From: Caecitellus pseudoparvulus | Lineage: Eukaryota; Bigyra: Bicosoecida | Reading direction: 5' to 3' | Length of the DNA stretch: 64,000 bases | Assembly (NCBI GenBank): GCA_965644315.1 | Contig: CBFFRQ010000094.1 | Span: 186,001 to 250,000 of the forward strand | Shown: positions 20,730 through 34,200 of the stretch, piece by piece | Layout of the letters: each line of letters begins with the position of its first letter | Numbering within the stretch: position 1 is the first letter of the stretch | Made by a program: the position numbers and the translations under genes | Notes under the pieces: generated by a model | Databases searched by the model: none | What the model saw: only the letters and a program-made list of their open reading frames with translations | Told to the model about the DNA's origin: nothing

Positions 20730-23700
20730 ATGGCCAAGCTTGCAGGGGTGTCCGGCGCGCTGGCAGCGGGGATCGGTCGCACAGCGTCAAAGGCATCCAC
20801 AGTGCTGCGCATAGGGGCCGTGCTGCGGGTTCTACAAACGTTCATGCTGCTATGGCTCATGCTGTCCAGCTCAGACCCCCTTGCGGCAAGCAGCAACGCA
20901 TTTGTCCGAGGCCTGCTTGGCTTTGGGCGGATTGCTTCGCTTTCCCAGCTTGACATGGTGTCCCCCCCCGCTCAGCAGTATGGTTTCATGCTTGCGGTGT
21001 GCTTTCACTGGGTGTGTGCCGGCGCTCTGCTGCTGCTCAGAGTCCTGCACGAGATGCGTGAAGCAGACAAGTGAGTGCGAAACGCCGCAGCAACGCACTT
21101 GGCGCCCAGCCCACCCTGCAACTCACGGAACCTATCACCCTCGATGGTCCAGGAAGAAACTCTTTAACAAAGTCAGCATGCATGTGGAGCGGAGCAAGCT
21201 GAACGCAAGGCGAAGCATGTGGACACGGTGGCTGGAGACTTCCCAGGACCTTCTTGCATCAGGCTGGGCAAAGCGGCTGGCCGTGAACCACGTCTGGTTC
21301 TCGCTCCCAAGCATTGCCCTGATCTTCCGCCAGTTCGCGTGCTTCCCTGACGGGCGCACCCGCATCGCCGAGGCTGCCGGCTCCGCCTGCTACACTGGCG
21401 TGCACCTGGCCGGTGTGGTGGCCAGCCTGCCCCCCCTGTTCGTGTACCTGTGGGTGTGCTCCCTGGGGTCGGCGGTGCATTCCCTGGAGGGCAGTGCTGA
21501 GCGACCCACCAGCTCCACGAAGGCCCACGCGTGGTCCAGCGTGTACTTCTGGTGGTCCCAGGAGGTGGTGCTGGTGCTGGTGGTGAATGTGCTGGTGGAG
21601 CTGGGCACGGAGTTGGGGTGGCTGCCGTACGCTGTGCTGGCAGGTACGAGCTGTGCGTGGTTGGTGGTGTTCTTGCTGCGTCTGGAGCGCGTGCGGCTGG
21701 CCACCAACGCGACGGTGTGTGCAGTGTTGGCGGGGTCGACGTGGCTGTGTGTGGTGGCACTGCTGGGTTGGTGGGTGGACCAGGGTCCCCACGCGTACAG
21801 TAATGCGCCCATGTTGGGGTTTGTGGGGTTGCCCTTCGCGGTGGCGGGTGGTGGGCTCATGGGTGCAGCTCGGCGGGCAGCTGTGCTGGGGCAGCGGCTG
21901 AGTGCCCTGTCGTCTGAGGACAGTGTGGCTGCGTGGGGGTACCACCAGCTGCAGACGGCGTTGGACCTGGTGCAGCAGGTGCAGCACACTCGCCTGGCGA
22001 CGTCCAGTCAGCTGCGTGAGCATGAGATCATGGAGATCACTCGTGGGGGAGAGGGCATGCGCGCTGTGCCACGTGCCGGGGACGGCGGTGGCGGTGTGTC
22101 GGGGCGGTCACGAGGGCGTCCCCACCGGGCCAGTGCCTCCAGCAGCACAGGGTCCGAGCGCCGAGGCAGTGGCGGCGGGCGTGGGTCGCTGTCCAGCATG
22201 AGTGTGGGGGTGCAGGGTGCGCAGGTGGGCATGACGATGGGCGCGGCGGCATCTCGCCGGCGTCGGCGTGCGTCAGTGGGGGGTGCAGTGTCCCCCGTCG
22301 TGCCAGGGGGTGACGATGCCGAGGGGGGCGCGTTCAAGGCAGTTGGCCTGCGAGGGGGCGCATCTGCTGCGCGATCCAGCGTGGCTGCCGCTTACCAGCA
22401 TGTGCGCGGCAGCATCGGCAGTGTGGCGTCCGCGGAGGGCGGGCGTGGGGGTGAGGACTCGGATGGCGGGGAGGGGTCGGGGCGTGAGGTGTCAGCGGAG
22501 GACGGGCCGGTGTATGGTGGCAGCGATGGCGAGAGCATGCCGCTGCTGCCCCAGGCCGGCGCTGACAGCGCCACTGCCACGGAGCGCTTGATGTATGCGG
22601 CAGCTGCCGCACTGTCCCGGGCTGGGCAGGCGTTCAACCGGTTGGAGCGCCTGCACCCCCGGTCCCCCACTGCGCTGCTGCACTGTGCGCTGTACTACAG
22701 CAGTCCCCTGGCACGAGACAGCATCTGTATGGGCTTGCGGTACTATGGGCGTGTGGCTGACATGGCGCCTGACTCCACCACGCGCCTGCTGGTGTCGGCC
22801 CGGCAAGGGGAGCTGCTGCACCGCCTGAGCAGTGCTGACAGCGGGGACGAGTCGCGAGCGACGGTGTCGGCTGCGCTGGCTCGTGTGCTGGGTGTGTCTG
22901 CGCTGGAGTTTGACCGGCACAAGCAGGCTGTGCGTGTGGCGGAGCTGATGGCCATTCGCACGGCGTATGACGTGTGGGACCAGCTGTCCAAGACGACGCC
23001 TGACCTGGGGTCCCTGCACGGGCTGGCCATTGCCCTGGAGCGCACACGGGCGACGGTGGAGGCACACTACCAGGCCATGCTGGAGCTGCGGCCGTACGAC
23101 ACGGAGACGATGCGGGCGTATGCAGGGTTCCTGAGCTCAGTGCTGCATGACAGCCGAGCGGCGGCTGTGCTGGAGGGGCGGGCTGAGGAGGCAGAGGCGG
23201 TGCGGGGTGCACTGGTGAGTGTGAGCGGCGGCAAGGCACCTGCGGGGGAGCATGACTTGGTGCCTGTGCACTTGAGTGCTGAGGAGTTCCTGCCGTCGTA
23301 CACGGCAGCTGAGGGGGGGCACAGCATTGCGGGCATGATGGTGGGGGCGCCGTTGAGCGGTGTGCTGGCACGCATGTCGGGCCAGCACATCAGCGTCAGC
23401 CAGATGTCTCGTCTGCTGAGCGCAGTGCCGGGGTCCAGTGAGGACAACGATGTGTTTGGGGCCATCGCGTCCCTGGCCCACACCGACGACCAGGTGAGCC
23501 AGGAGGTGTTGGCAGGCGCTCTGTCCATGCGCATGGCTGGGACAGACCGGGCGTTGCTGGTGGTGAGTGGCGTGGCGGGGGATGTGGGCACCATTCTGCG
23601 GGCTGACTACGCGGCTTGTCAGTTGCTGGGCAAGAGCAAGGCGGACCTGGAGGGCAGCCACATCACGTCCTTCCTGCCTGCGCCGTACAGTACACTGCCG

Positions 23701-26700
23701 CAGTCCATGCTGGAGGAGTGGGTGCATGATTGTGACGCGTGGCTGGGGCGGTGGTTCATGGGTGCGCTGTTGAATGCCGCGGGGCACTTGGTGCCTGTGC
23801 GTGGGTCATGCTTCGAGACGCCGCCGCCAGATGGCGCATCAGGGAGTGTTCTGCAGCCTCGCTTCGTGGTGGTGCTGCAGCCACTGGCACTGGGCGGCTC
23901 CATTGGCTGTGCCGTGGTGAAGGGGCAAGTGGAAGTGGCAGAGCGCGAGGCTGGCGGCACGCGTCGCCTGGCCAGCGCCTCGTCCGGCGGCACTGTGCAT
24001 GGGCTGCGTGTGGGCACGTTGAGCCTGGTGCACGCCAGTGCAGGGCTGCACGAGGTGCTGGGCACCGAGGCGGCGGGGGGCTCCTTCGTCGCCGAGTCCA
24101 GTGTGCTGCCGACGCTGACAGACTGGCTGCCCACCCTGGCCGTGCCAGGCGGGGATGTGCAGGTGGGTGGTGCAGATGGCGCTGTGTACAGCAATGCCGC
24201 CTTCAGCCAGGTGGTGGGGCGGGGCCCTGCTGTGGATGCGCTGGGGGCAGGGGTGTTGCTGGGCGGCATGCCAGGCAAGGGCGACGCAGTGCCAAGCGAT
24301 GTGCCCATGTCCACGCTGCGGGCAGTGCACGCTGTGAACCCACTGGTGGCTTTGCCGGCCACTGATGTGTCCCTCTGTGACAGCGTGCCACTGACCCGGC
24401 CACTGCAGCCGGGGCTTGGCGGGCACCCCACCCTGGAGCATGGCGACCGCCTGTCCATCATCGCGTACGCCCTGGTGGACCACAACACGCAGGCTGGCAA
24501 GGGCGGCAGTGTGGACAGCACTGCAGTGGAAGTGGAGGACGACGACGAGGAGGATGGGGAGGGGGGTGGCGCTGGCGCCGGCCGTGGGCGTGCCGCTGCC
24601 AAGTACTGGTTGCTCGTGCTGTCCACCGTCACAGAGGGTATGCGTGTGGCAGCGTCCCCGACCCTGACAGCGGCGTCAGGCGGCACTGGCTCTGTGCAGC
24701 GCACTGGCAGCGGCCTCGTCCCGCCTCTTGAGCGGCAGGGGTCGGGCACGTCCTTCAGTGTCAAGCGCCAGCGACGGGCCACCCTCGCGGCAGGGGGCCT
24801 GCTCACCACCTCCAAGCACCTCAGCGGCGGCAGCCCAGACAGTGGCAGTCCCAAGCGCTCCAACTCCACTGTCCTGCGGGGCAGCGGCCTGCTGCCGCCA
24901 GGTGGCGAGGTGGCCACAGCAGCCAAGGCCCGCCGAGCCAAGCGGCAGAGCTTCCTCATGGGGCGGGTCAGTGCGGCGTCCCTCGCACGCCTGCGCGACA
25001 GTGGGCCCGTCCCAGGCTCTGACAGCGTCGCCAGCAGTGATGCAGGGGAGGGGGAGGCGGGGCCCACCCCCGCTGCGCTCGCTGGCAGTGTGCCGCCGCT
25101 CATCGCACGTGCTGCGTCCAGTGGCTTGGGCAGTGGCCGCAGCAGTGTGCCCAGCTCGCCCATGGTGCGGCGGCTGGACTCCCGGGCGGTGCTGACGCGC
25201 AGTCGTGCCGGGTCCAATGCGCGTGCGTTGGCGAGCCTGGAGCAGCAGCGGCAAATTGCGGCTATGAGTTCTGCCCGCTCCTCCCAGATGTCTGCACGTG
25301 GTTCTGCTCGTGATGTCAGCGGGCTGGCGCTTCCCACTGCTGCGGAAGATGGGCGGCCGGCCCGTCTTTCTGTTCACACTGCAGATCGGGGCACCATGGC
25401 CCAAAACAGAGCTGCTAGTCCTGGTGCTGCTGCCCTTCCTCTCCGACCCCGCGAGATCGATGGTGAAGAAGAGGAGCTCAGCGGGAAAGGGTGGGTGTTC
25501 AGCCTGCGCGGCATTGTCTCGAACCTAGACGTGCGCCAGCTTGCCCCCGTGCAGGGCATGTTGGGAAACCTTCGACGCACGGCAGTCACGACGCTCGCAA
25601 TCACCGTCGTGTTCGTGCCCCTTATGTTGGTGATCATGGAGCCGGCAGGCTACTCTGCTTCCCTTTCGGCCGTGTTGGCTGCCCGACAGCTGCGGGTCCT
25701 GCAGGGCATCAGTTTCATGATCCACAGCCTGGGACGGGCTACAGCGGGCGGGTATGCCCTGCTCCCCGAATCCGTGTACCAAAGCGACCTGGAGAGCCTT
25801 CGTGCGCAGTACAGCGCGGTGAATGCCCATTTGGAGGATGCGTCGGCATTTCGGCATGGTCTCGTTTCCATCCCTGGAGGCTATGCGTACCCCGAGTGGA
25901 CAGTTGACCCGTCCGCTGCTGAGCTGTTCGCGGCCTCGGAGCGAGCAGTCGTGCCTCAGTCCCTCGTGCAGGCTCAAGAGTACGTTCGGGGCGCACTTCA
26001 AGAGCTTGTCCACTTGAACGGCAGCGCAGCGCTGAACCAGCACCAGTCCCCGCTCGGCACTGCGTCCATGCTGAACTTGAACATTCAGCCAGGGATTGCC
26101 TTGTGTCAGGTTTCCAATGCTACAATCAACGTTCTTTTGCGAGACAGCGATGGAATCGCCCAGCTGTCAGGGAGCATCGCTCTGAGCTTCTACCTGCTGG
26201 CGCTCATTCTGCGCCTTGTTGTGTACATGCCACACATCTATCGCATGGTTGCCGCGTTGCAGCGCCTGAAGAATCGCGCCTTGCTAGCCGTGGCAGCGCT
26301 GCCGCTGAATAAGGTGCTGGAGTGTCGCGCAACCTCCATGCAGCTGATGCAGACGCGAGCAAGCAGCGAGGACATGGAAGGTGCGGATAGCTCTGTGCAG
26401 CTGCAACTCCTTGCCATGCTGTATGCGGGGGATGAAGTGGAGGAGGACGGGACGGGAACCCCTGGCAGTGGACCACCAACGGCCAAGGCAGCGGCCCAGC
26501 TTGCGAAACCCCACGTGCGACGCCGGACCATGCACCGGCTCCATTCTAGCGGCGGAGGAGACTCCCCGACCCCCTACGCTCGGGAGGCAGCTCGCATTCG
26601 CCGTGCGCGCCTAGCAACCACTTCGCGCTTCTCCTCTGGCAGTCTGCGAGGGCTGGCTGCGGAGGTACGTGCAACCGTCGACTCCTCATCTTTCACTTGT

Positions 26701-28008
26701 CGCGCGCTGGCCATCGGGATGTTCCCCTCTGTCGCACTTGTGGTGCTCTACACAGCCATGCTTCTGCAGCACAACAGCGTCATCATTGCCGAGCGGCAAG
26801 CTGCGACGGACATGTTGGCAGCCAACCACGTTGCCTCCGCCCAGGCGCAGTACTCCGCCGCCGTCATGGACTTCCTGCACGTCGGTGACGCGCGTGCTGC
26901 TGCTGCGTCGCCCTTGGCCCAGCGCACTGCAGAGCAGGGCGGCCTGAACATTAGCGCCTTTGTGTTGAGCCGGGCGGAGGCAGCGGCACGGGTGGAGTCT
27001 GCTGAGCGAGTGCTGCGGGCGGGCATGGACCGCATCATGTACGGCGGCTCCATGGTGTACCCCCTTCCGCAAGCAGGCTTTTTAGGGGCGTATTCTCCTG
27101 TTCATGTGTCCGCACGAGTTTTGGACCCTCGCATGCACACTTTTGCGTTTCAAGACGCCTGCACTGTGCGCGAGCCACCCTCCCCGCCTCCCGTGCTACC
27201 AATTGTCTCCTTCCCAGACGCCCGCCAGTCTCCAACACTTTACCCCGGCCTTCAAGAGCTTCATGGTCGCCGCTGTGGGGCTGCACTCGGTGGTACCTTG
27301 GTTCGCACTGGTCTTTTCGGTGCTGTGGAGGTGTTGTTGCGGAGGGGGCGTAGCCTGCTCGCAGCTGTTCCTTATTCTGATGACACGTCCACTTGGAGTG
27401 GTATGGTTGCAGCAAGCCCCAGCTTGCTGGAGGCTGCCCAGAGATTCCAAGGTCTTGACGAGGTACACATGCGGCCAGCAATGGACGATTTGGTCAGGCT
27501 CTTCGATGCGCGCGTGGAGGTTGCAGACGCTGCGTTTTTCGGGTTGCTGATTTTCGGAGCTGTCGTCCTGCCGCTCATGTTCCTGGGCCTCTTCATTGCC
27601 ATCTGGCCGTACACCATTCAGTCCGGCACAGAAAGCCTGAGCACCATGACTTTGATGCTGCTGGTGCCACCCCTCGAGGCTCGAAGTGGCGGACCGAGCA
27701 GCCCTGTGCTGGGCGGTAGCTTGAGTCGGGCTGCACGCAGCGCCAAGGCTTACAGCGCCTACCCCACAGTGCTGGTGGACACTGTTGCGAAGCTGTTTGG
27801 CGCCGCAGCTCAGGCGCGCGACAGCGCCCTGGGCGCCAAGGGTGGCGTGTCTCTGGACTTTGACGACGCGAGCGCCAGCGGGGGTCGGTGCTGCAAGCGC
27901 GGCACTGGTCAAGCCAGTGGCAGCGCAGTGGGGCTGGGGAGCCCCGCTGGGCAAAGCAGGGACGGGTATGATTCGAACGAGAGCTGGGATGACCTGGATG
28001 ATATGTGA
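20730..28008 (+). CDS. TmcB-like giant membrane protein with TPR-like region and PAS domain (paralog B)
   Basis: Two exons, 20730-21070 and 21153-28008, are joined by an 82 nt GT-AG intron in phase 2, giving about 2,398 aa. The layout is as in paralog A: membrane helices in exon 1, a multi-pass block, TPR-like helices at about 610-796, PAS at about 916-1006, a long disordered linker with an acidic run, then a membrane and loop region from about 1585 to the end with motifs shared with A (FMIHSLGRATAGGYA). It ends with a CC pair and the acidic GYDSNESWDDLDD. Residues from about 155 to 1,480 are near-identical to paralog A, while exon 1 and the C-terminal third are clearly different. The exon-1 start is supported by the alignable helix (VLRVLQTFMLLWLML) in all paralogs. 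Ligand and signalling output are unknown. Confidence 0.75.
21279..25260 (+). repeat. Inverted repeat arm 2 (within paralog B)
   Basis: This is the partner of 15859-19832. The two arms differ by scattered substitutions and one small in-frame difference (three extra residues, near 24800). The sharp fall in identity at both ends is what gene conversion between inverted copies would leave. Confidence 0.85.
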
Positions 28009-28265
28009 GCTGCAAGCCTGCCAGGGTGGGGGTGCGTCGGCACCCGAGCGATGCAGTCGAAAGCTTCTTTCCGCCTGCGACTGGGGCGTGCACCCCCCAA
28101 ACGCACCCCAGCACGGCAAGCAGAACTGGAGCATGTTGCGCACATAACCTCTCACATATAGAGGCTGTAGGTCTCAATGCATTGCTTGCATTCTTGGGTG
28201 CGTGCAAGAGCTATCTCCAGCGTTGCAGGGGAGGTGGCGTCGTCGCTGAGCGACGTGCCGTGACC

Positions 28266-31200
28266 ATGTCCATGCCAGGAAGCAAGCGCTTGCGTGGACC
28301 AGCAGCACTATGGCAGTCCATTGCGGCGGCACAGTCGCTGTCGAAGGGCGTTCTGGGCTTCGTGTCCCTGGTGCACACCCTGCAGATCGTCGCCTTGGCC
28401 CTGGTCGTGCTGGGAGTTGCTGATCCCTCTGACAACAGGTCTGCCAACGCATTCCTGGACGGCCTGACGATGGCAGCAGAAGTGCTCACAGGGTCTCGCC
28501 TGGACGAAGTGTTCGACTCCACTGGCTTGGTGACGCACATCCTAGGGCTTGTGCTGAGCTTTGCAGCTGTTGGCTTCGTGGGCGTCGTGATGAGCGGCTT
28601 GGACGTGAGGACGTGGTGCGTCAAAATCCGCACGAAGGGCTGCCCGACCAAGCCCCTGCACGGCGCAGCACTCTCCTTTCACAGGGCATTCCGCGCACAT
28701 GCACCTGGAGGGCATGATATGGGCGTTGTGGATGGGAGCACGGGCCAGGGCTTGCGTTGGCGGCTGCAAAGCGCTGCGCGATGGGTGTTGCAAGGTTACT
28801 ATTTGCTGGCCTCCATCCCAGTGGCCTCCATGCTGCTGCGCCCCCTGGCGTGCTTCGACGATAACCGCAATGGAGTGCGGGCTGCTTTCTCTGGTGGCGA
28901 GCCGTGCTTTTCCCAGCCCTTGCACCTGGCTCTGGCCCTCCTCGGGCTGTTGCTGCTGCTGCCACACTGCCTGCTGAGTTCCCTGGGGGCAGTGTCTCTC
29001 GCCATTGACGGGACGGCCGACTCACCCAGCTCCAACACCAAGGCCCATGGAACGTCTAACTGGAACTTCTGGCTGTCCTATGAGCTGCTGCTGGTGGCAC
29101 TGGTGAACCTGTTTGCCGACTTGCGCCCGGAGCTGTCGTGGGTGCCGCTGGGCCTCGTCACGGCCTCCACCACGGCTTGGACCATCATCTTCACTGTGCG
29201 CATGGAGCATGTGCTGGGCCCTGTGAATGCCAGTGTCATGGCACTGCTCGCAGGCATCGCGTGGATGTGCTGGGCGGCACTCATTGGCATGTGGGTTGCG
29301 CCGCCCCGTCATGCGTACGCCAACGCGTACTTGCTGGCTCTGCTGGGCCTGCCGCTGGTGCTGGCCTCCGGCACGTACTTTGCAGCTGCCTGGCGCATGT
29401 ACGTGCTGGGGCAGAAGTGCGAGCAGCTGACGTCCGAGGACGACCTGGCTCTGTGGGGGTACCACCGCCTGCAGTGTGCAGTGGAGGTCGCACGCAGTGC
29501 CCGTGCCATGCGCATGGAATTGACAGCTGCTCTGCGCCAGAGCGAGGTGCTGGAGCTGGAACGGGGAGAGGCGCCTCGCAACGACCGCGGGAAGGGCGTG
29601 GAGCGGGGTGGGCGGCCTGCGCGGCGAGGCCGCCTGGCCTCCACATCCTCCGACACCAACAGCTCCAGTGCACAGCCAGGTCAAGGTCGACGAGGCAGGC
29701 GCCGCACCATGGCGCCGGGTCAGCCCTTCCGGGCAGCGGCCACCTCTGCTGCGGAACGGGACACAGATGGGTCGCTGTCTGACGTGGTGGAGCGTGCAAG
29801 GGGTCGGCACCGCCGGCTCAGTGCCGATTCTGTGCATTCCTTCGTGCACGTGATGGGGGAGGGGGACGGTGCAGGCCACTCGGAGCCTGACGAGGCCAGT
29901 GCACTCCTGGCAGATGAAGACGATTTCGTGGCGCTCACTGCAGGCACAACGGAGGAGGGCGCCCACCGCCTGGTGTACCAGGCAGCTCGCGACCTGGCCC
30001 TGGCTGATGCGGCTTTTGCACGGCTGGAACACCTGCACCCCCGGTCCCCCACGGCGCTGCTGCACTGTGCGCTGTACTACAGCAGCCCGGTCGTGCGGCA
30101 TTCTGCCACTCTAGCACTGCGGTACTTGTCCAAGGTGTCCCAGATGTCCATGGACTCTGCCACTGCTCTGCTGGTTGCTGCGCGGCAGTCCGATGTCCTA
30201 GCGCGGCTCTTCACTGAGGATGCTCCATCTCGCCAAGCAAACCAGCTCCAGGCGGGCCCCGGGCGGCAGGAAGGCGCCGCCACCGCGCTGCAGGAGGGCG
30301 TCTCCATTGCCGCTGCTGGCATTGCCCAGGAGCTGGCGCGCGTAATTGGACGTGCGTCCATCCAGAACGAGGCACGCCTGCGCATGGTGCGCTCAGCGCA
30401 GCTGCAGGCCATCCACACGTCGCACGATGTGTGGGATCACCTGCTGCGGCCCACCGTGGATTTCGGCGTGCTGCATGCGCTGGTTGCCAAGTTTGAAGAG
30501 GCACGCATGCAGGTGGAGCAGCACTTCCAAAGCCTCCTGGCTGACCGGCCAAGTGACGCAGGGCTCATGCGGGCGTACGCCGCGTACCTTGCCAACACCG
30601 TGAATGACAACGAGTCTGCTTCGGCGCTGCGGGATGATGCAGCCAGGTTCGCCTCGCAGGACTCTTCCAAGTGGGCAGAGTACGGCGAGGTGCTGGATCT
30701 GCGGCGACTGGCCAGCTTCGGGGACAGCCCAGCAACGCCTAGTGCCGCTAGTGGAACGACGCAGCTGGTTGCAAAGCGCATGGACCCCATATCATTCATC
30801 CCCGCCTTTGCCGGTGTGCGGCCGGTGGGCATGCGCAGACGCATGTCCATTGCTGAGGTGCAGCTGGGAGGGGCCCTGCTGCGCGACATTCACAGCTGCA
30901 TGGGGCAGGAAGTGGACATCAGCCACGTGAAGCACGTGCTGCCCATGGCGGCTGGGACAGCCGTGGACGATGCCCTGCTCACGCGCACGCTGGGGCTCAG
31001 CGCATCCTGCGACGAAATTAGCCAAGACTTGCTGGAGGAGCTGTTGAACGCAGGCAGCAGCGCACAGAGCCACACATTCTTCGTGATCAGTGCAGCAGAG
31101 GGGGATGTGGGCACCATTCTGCGGGCTGACTACGCGGCTTGTCAGTTGCTGGGCAAGAGCAAGGCGGACCTGGAGGGCAGCCACATCACGTCCTTCCTGC

Positions 31201-34200
31201 CTGCGCCATACAATGCCCTGTCGCACGCGCAGTTGGAAGAGTGGGTGCATGATTGTGACGCGTGGCTGGGGCGGTGGTTCATGGGTGCGCTGTTGAATGC
31301 CGCGGGGCACTTGGTGCCTGTGCGTGGGTCATGCTTCGAGACCCCGCCGCAGCGCAGCGCGACGGGGGGCAATTCCCTCACGCTGCAGCCACGGCTGGTG
31401 CTGGTGCTGCAGCCACTGTTCCTCAGTGGCTTGGTGGGCATGGCCATGGTGCGAGGCATACGCGTGGAACCGCGCAAGGATTTGTTGGGTGCCACAGGCC
31501 CCGACGGGCAGCCAGTGCAAGAGGAAGCCATCGAACGGCTAGAGATGGTGCACACGGACTTGGCGCTGTCCCGCCACCTCGGTCTGCACCGAGCAGGCAA
31601 GTATGCCGGTGATCTGGACGACGCTGACGTCATGAGCGTGGCGCGATGGCTGCCAACCATTGCCATGCCCGGCTCCCGCACGCTGCAGACATCCGACAGT
31701 GCAAGTGTCGGCTCGGCGGGCTCTGGTGAGTCGGATGGCGTGCCGGGCTGTTCCAGTGACACGTGTGTCCTGCCCACGGCTGACGTGTCGGCCTGGGAGG
31801 GCGTGCCACTTGTTCGGGGTGCGGGGCAAGCCCCTGAAGCTGTGGAGCTCATCACCATGCCTGCTGTGTCGCCGTCAGGGTCCGGCCACCAGAGCGGCTT
31901 TGGAGGGGTGTATGCCAGTGTCGGCGAAGGGGCCACCCACATCAGCGGGGAGTCGGGGCTGGGCATGCATGGCGTGGATGCGGGGGACGTGCGGCAAGCG
32001 TACTGGTTCGTGGTGCTGGCCAACCACGGTGACCACTCGAGTCAGGCGTCACCACCAGCTCGTGCTGCAGGGCACAAGCGCTCCAGCAGCACCGTCGTGG
32101 GGCGCACAGCCTCTTCAGCGTTGCCGTCCAGTGCCGTGCTGGCACAGCTCGCGGCTGAGGGGGGGGGTGATGGGGGTGGCGGTGAGGGGGCGGAGGCGAG
32201 TATGCGCCACCGGCTGGCGTTGAGGGGGGTGGTGGACCGCCTCAAGCCCCGGCACCTGCGTTCGGCACGGGACATCATCTCCAACCTGCGGCGAACACTC
32301 CTGTCCACCGTCATTGGGGTCAGCATCATTTTCCCAGTTCTCCTCATCGCCTTCGTGCCCAGCGTGGTGCAGAACTTCCACGCTGCCACAGACGTGTCCT
32401 TGGAGGTGCAGGGGCTGCTGGACACGCACATGTTGCTGCACGCACTTGGCCGGGGGGCTGACGCTGGCTACCTGCCTTCCAACTCGTCCCTGTACGAGGA
32501 TGACTTTGGGAACGTCGCCGCTGGACTCGATAAGCGCCATATGCGGGTGGTGGAGGATGCTGCCTCACGCGCTCGGCGCCTGGTGCTGGTGAACGGCTGG
32601 AGCATGCGCGATGAACTGGACAGCGGCACTGTCGGGCTGTTGTCTGCTGAGCAGGCACAGCCTGAACCCACCACTTGGGCTCGCGTGGCGGAGTACATGT
32701 CAGCAACCCTGCGTTTTCTGCGGAGCAGTGGGGATCCTGCCCGTTTCGCCAGCCACAGACAGCCCCTGGGGCCCACGGCCATGTTTCAACGAAACCTGGA
32801 CCCAACTCTGCAGCAACACATCACGGCTGGTGTGCACTCGTTCAAGGACGCCATTGTGGCTGACGAGGCAAGCATGGCACTGGCGATGGTCATTCTTCTG
32901 TTCACGTGTGTGGCATACGTATTCGTGGCGCGGTGCTGCCTGCTGGGGCCCAAACTGTACCGCAGCGTGCAGGAGCTGGTGTTGGTGAAGAACCAGCCCC
33001 TGCACGCACTCATGTCTGTGTCCCCCCGACGCGTGGCTCAGTTCAAGGCGCGCGCCGTGGAACACATGGACGCGTTCATCCGGGAGAACCAGCACATGCT
33101 GTCTGCCAGCGACGATGCGTTCGCAGAACACGCCGTGCTGCTGTCAGGCGGCGATGAGGACGAGGGCGTGTTGACGGCAGCTCTGCCATCCTCCTCCTTG
33201 TCCCCTGCCCGCCGCCCACGCTTTGGCGGGGGGGGGCACCCCTCCTCCTCATCACACAGCCAGTCGTCTTCCTTCATGCAGGGCAGCAGCGCGCTGACAC
33301 GGGCAGACAGCGCCGTCCCCAGCGGCGAAGTGACACAGCGCAAAGTGACGGACAGCTCCTATTTCACATTGCAGTCGCGCCTTGTCGGCGGTGGCCCGTC
33401 CTTACTCCTTGCCATGGGGTACATCTTCATCATGGTGCTGGGCCTGGGGTACATCCAACGCACCAGTGAGAGCCTGCACATCAACCTCGCCACCTCTCAT
33501 GCGGCCATTGCCCAGGCGCAGTACTCCGCCGCCGTCATGGACTTCCTGCACGTCGGTGACGCGCGTGCTGCTGCTGCGTCGCCCTTGGCCCAGCGCACTG
33601 CAGAGCAGGGCGGCCTGAACATCAGCGCCTTTGTGTTGAGCCGGGCGGAGGCAGCGGCACGGGTGCAGTCTGCTGAGCGAGTGCTGCGGGGGGGCATGGA
33701 CCGCATCATGTACGGCGGCTCAACAGGCATCCCACCAGGGAACGGAAACGCGTTCCTGGCGCTGTTGGGCAGTGTGTCAGACACACTTGCCCCACTTGTT
33801 CTTGACGAGGCATACTCTGGCCTGCTGCTGCGCAGCATGTGTTCGGGGTTCCCAGGCCACACGGACATTCCCGCCACTGCAGAATTCCGAGACAACACAC
33901 TGGTGCAGTTGCGGAAAACGTACAACGCGAATTGCTCGACAGCCTACGCAGGCATCCTGGCGCAGACCGGGCTCGCAGGTGCAGTGCACTTGTTCACGCG
34001 GCAGGGCCAGCAGCTGCTGCGAGCTGTGAACGAAACGGACGATGTGAGCACCTTCGCGGCGCTGACCAGCGGCAGCGGCGGTGCTGAACTGCACCGCAGC
34101 GTGAAGGAGTTTGTGGCACTGGACCACCACTTCCTGCGGCATGGCATGTGGCACCTGCACCAGCTGCACCATGTGCAGCGTGGGGAAGTGAACGCCGCCT

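Noticed and set aside
28605-28684. Stronger-looking donor GTGAGG at 28605 for the intron of paralog C
   Set aside because: Using it gives an 80 nt intron and a frame that stops soon after. The donor at 28616 gives 69 nt, keeps frame and matches the phase of paralogs A and B.
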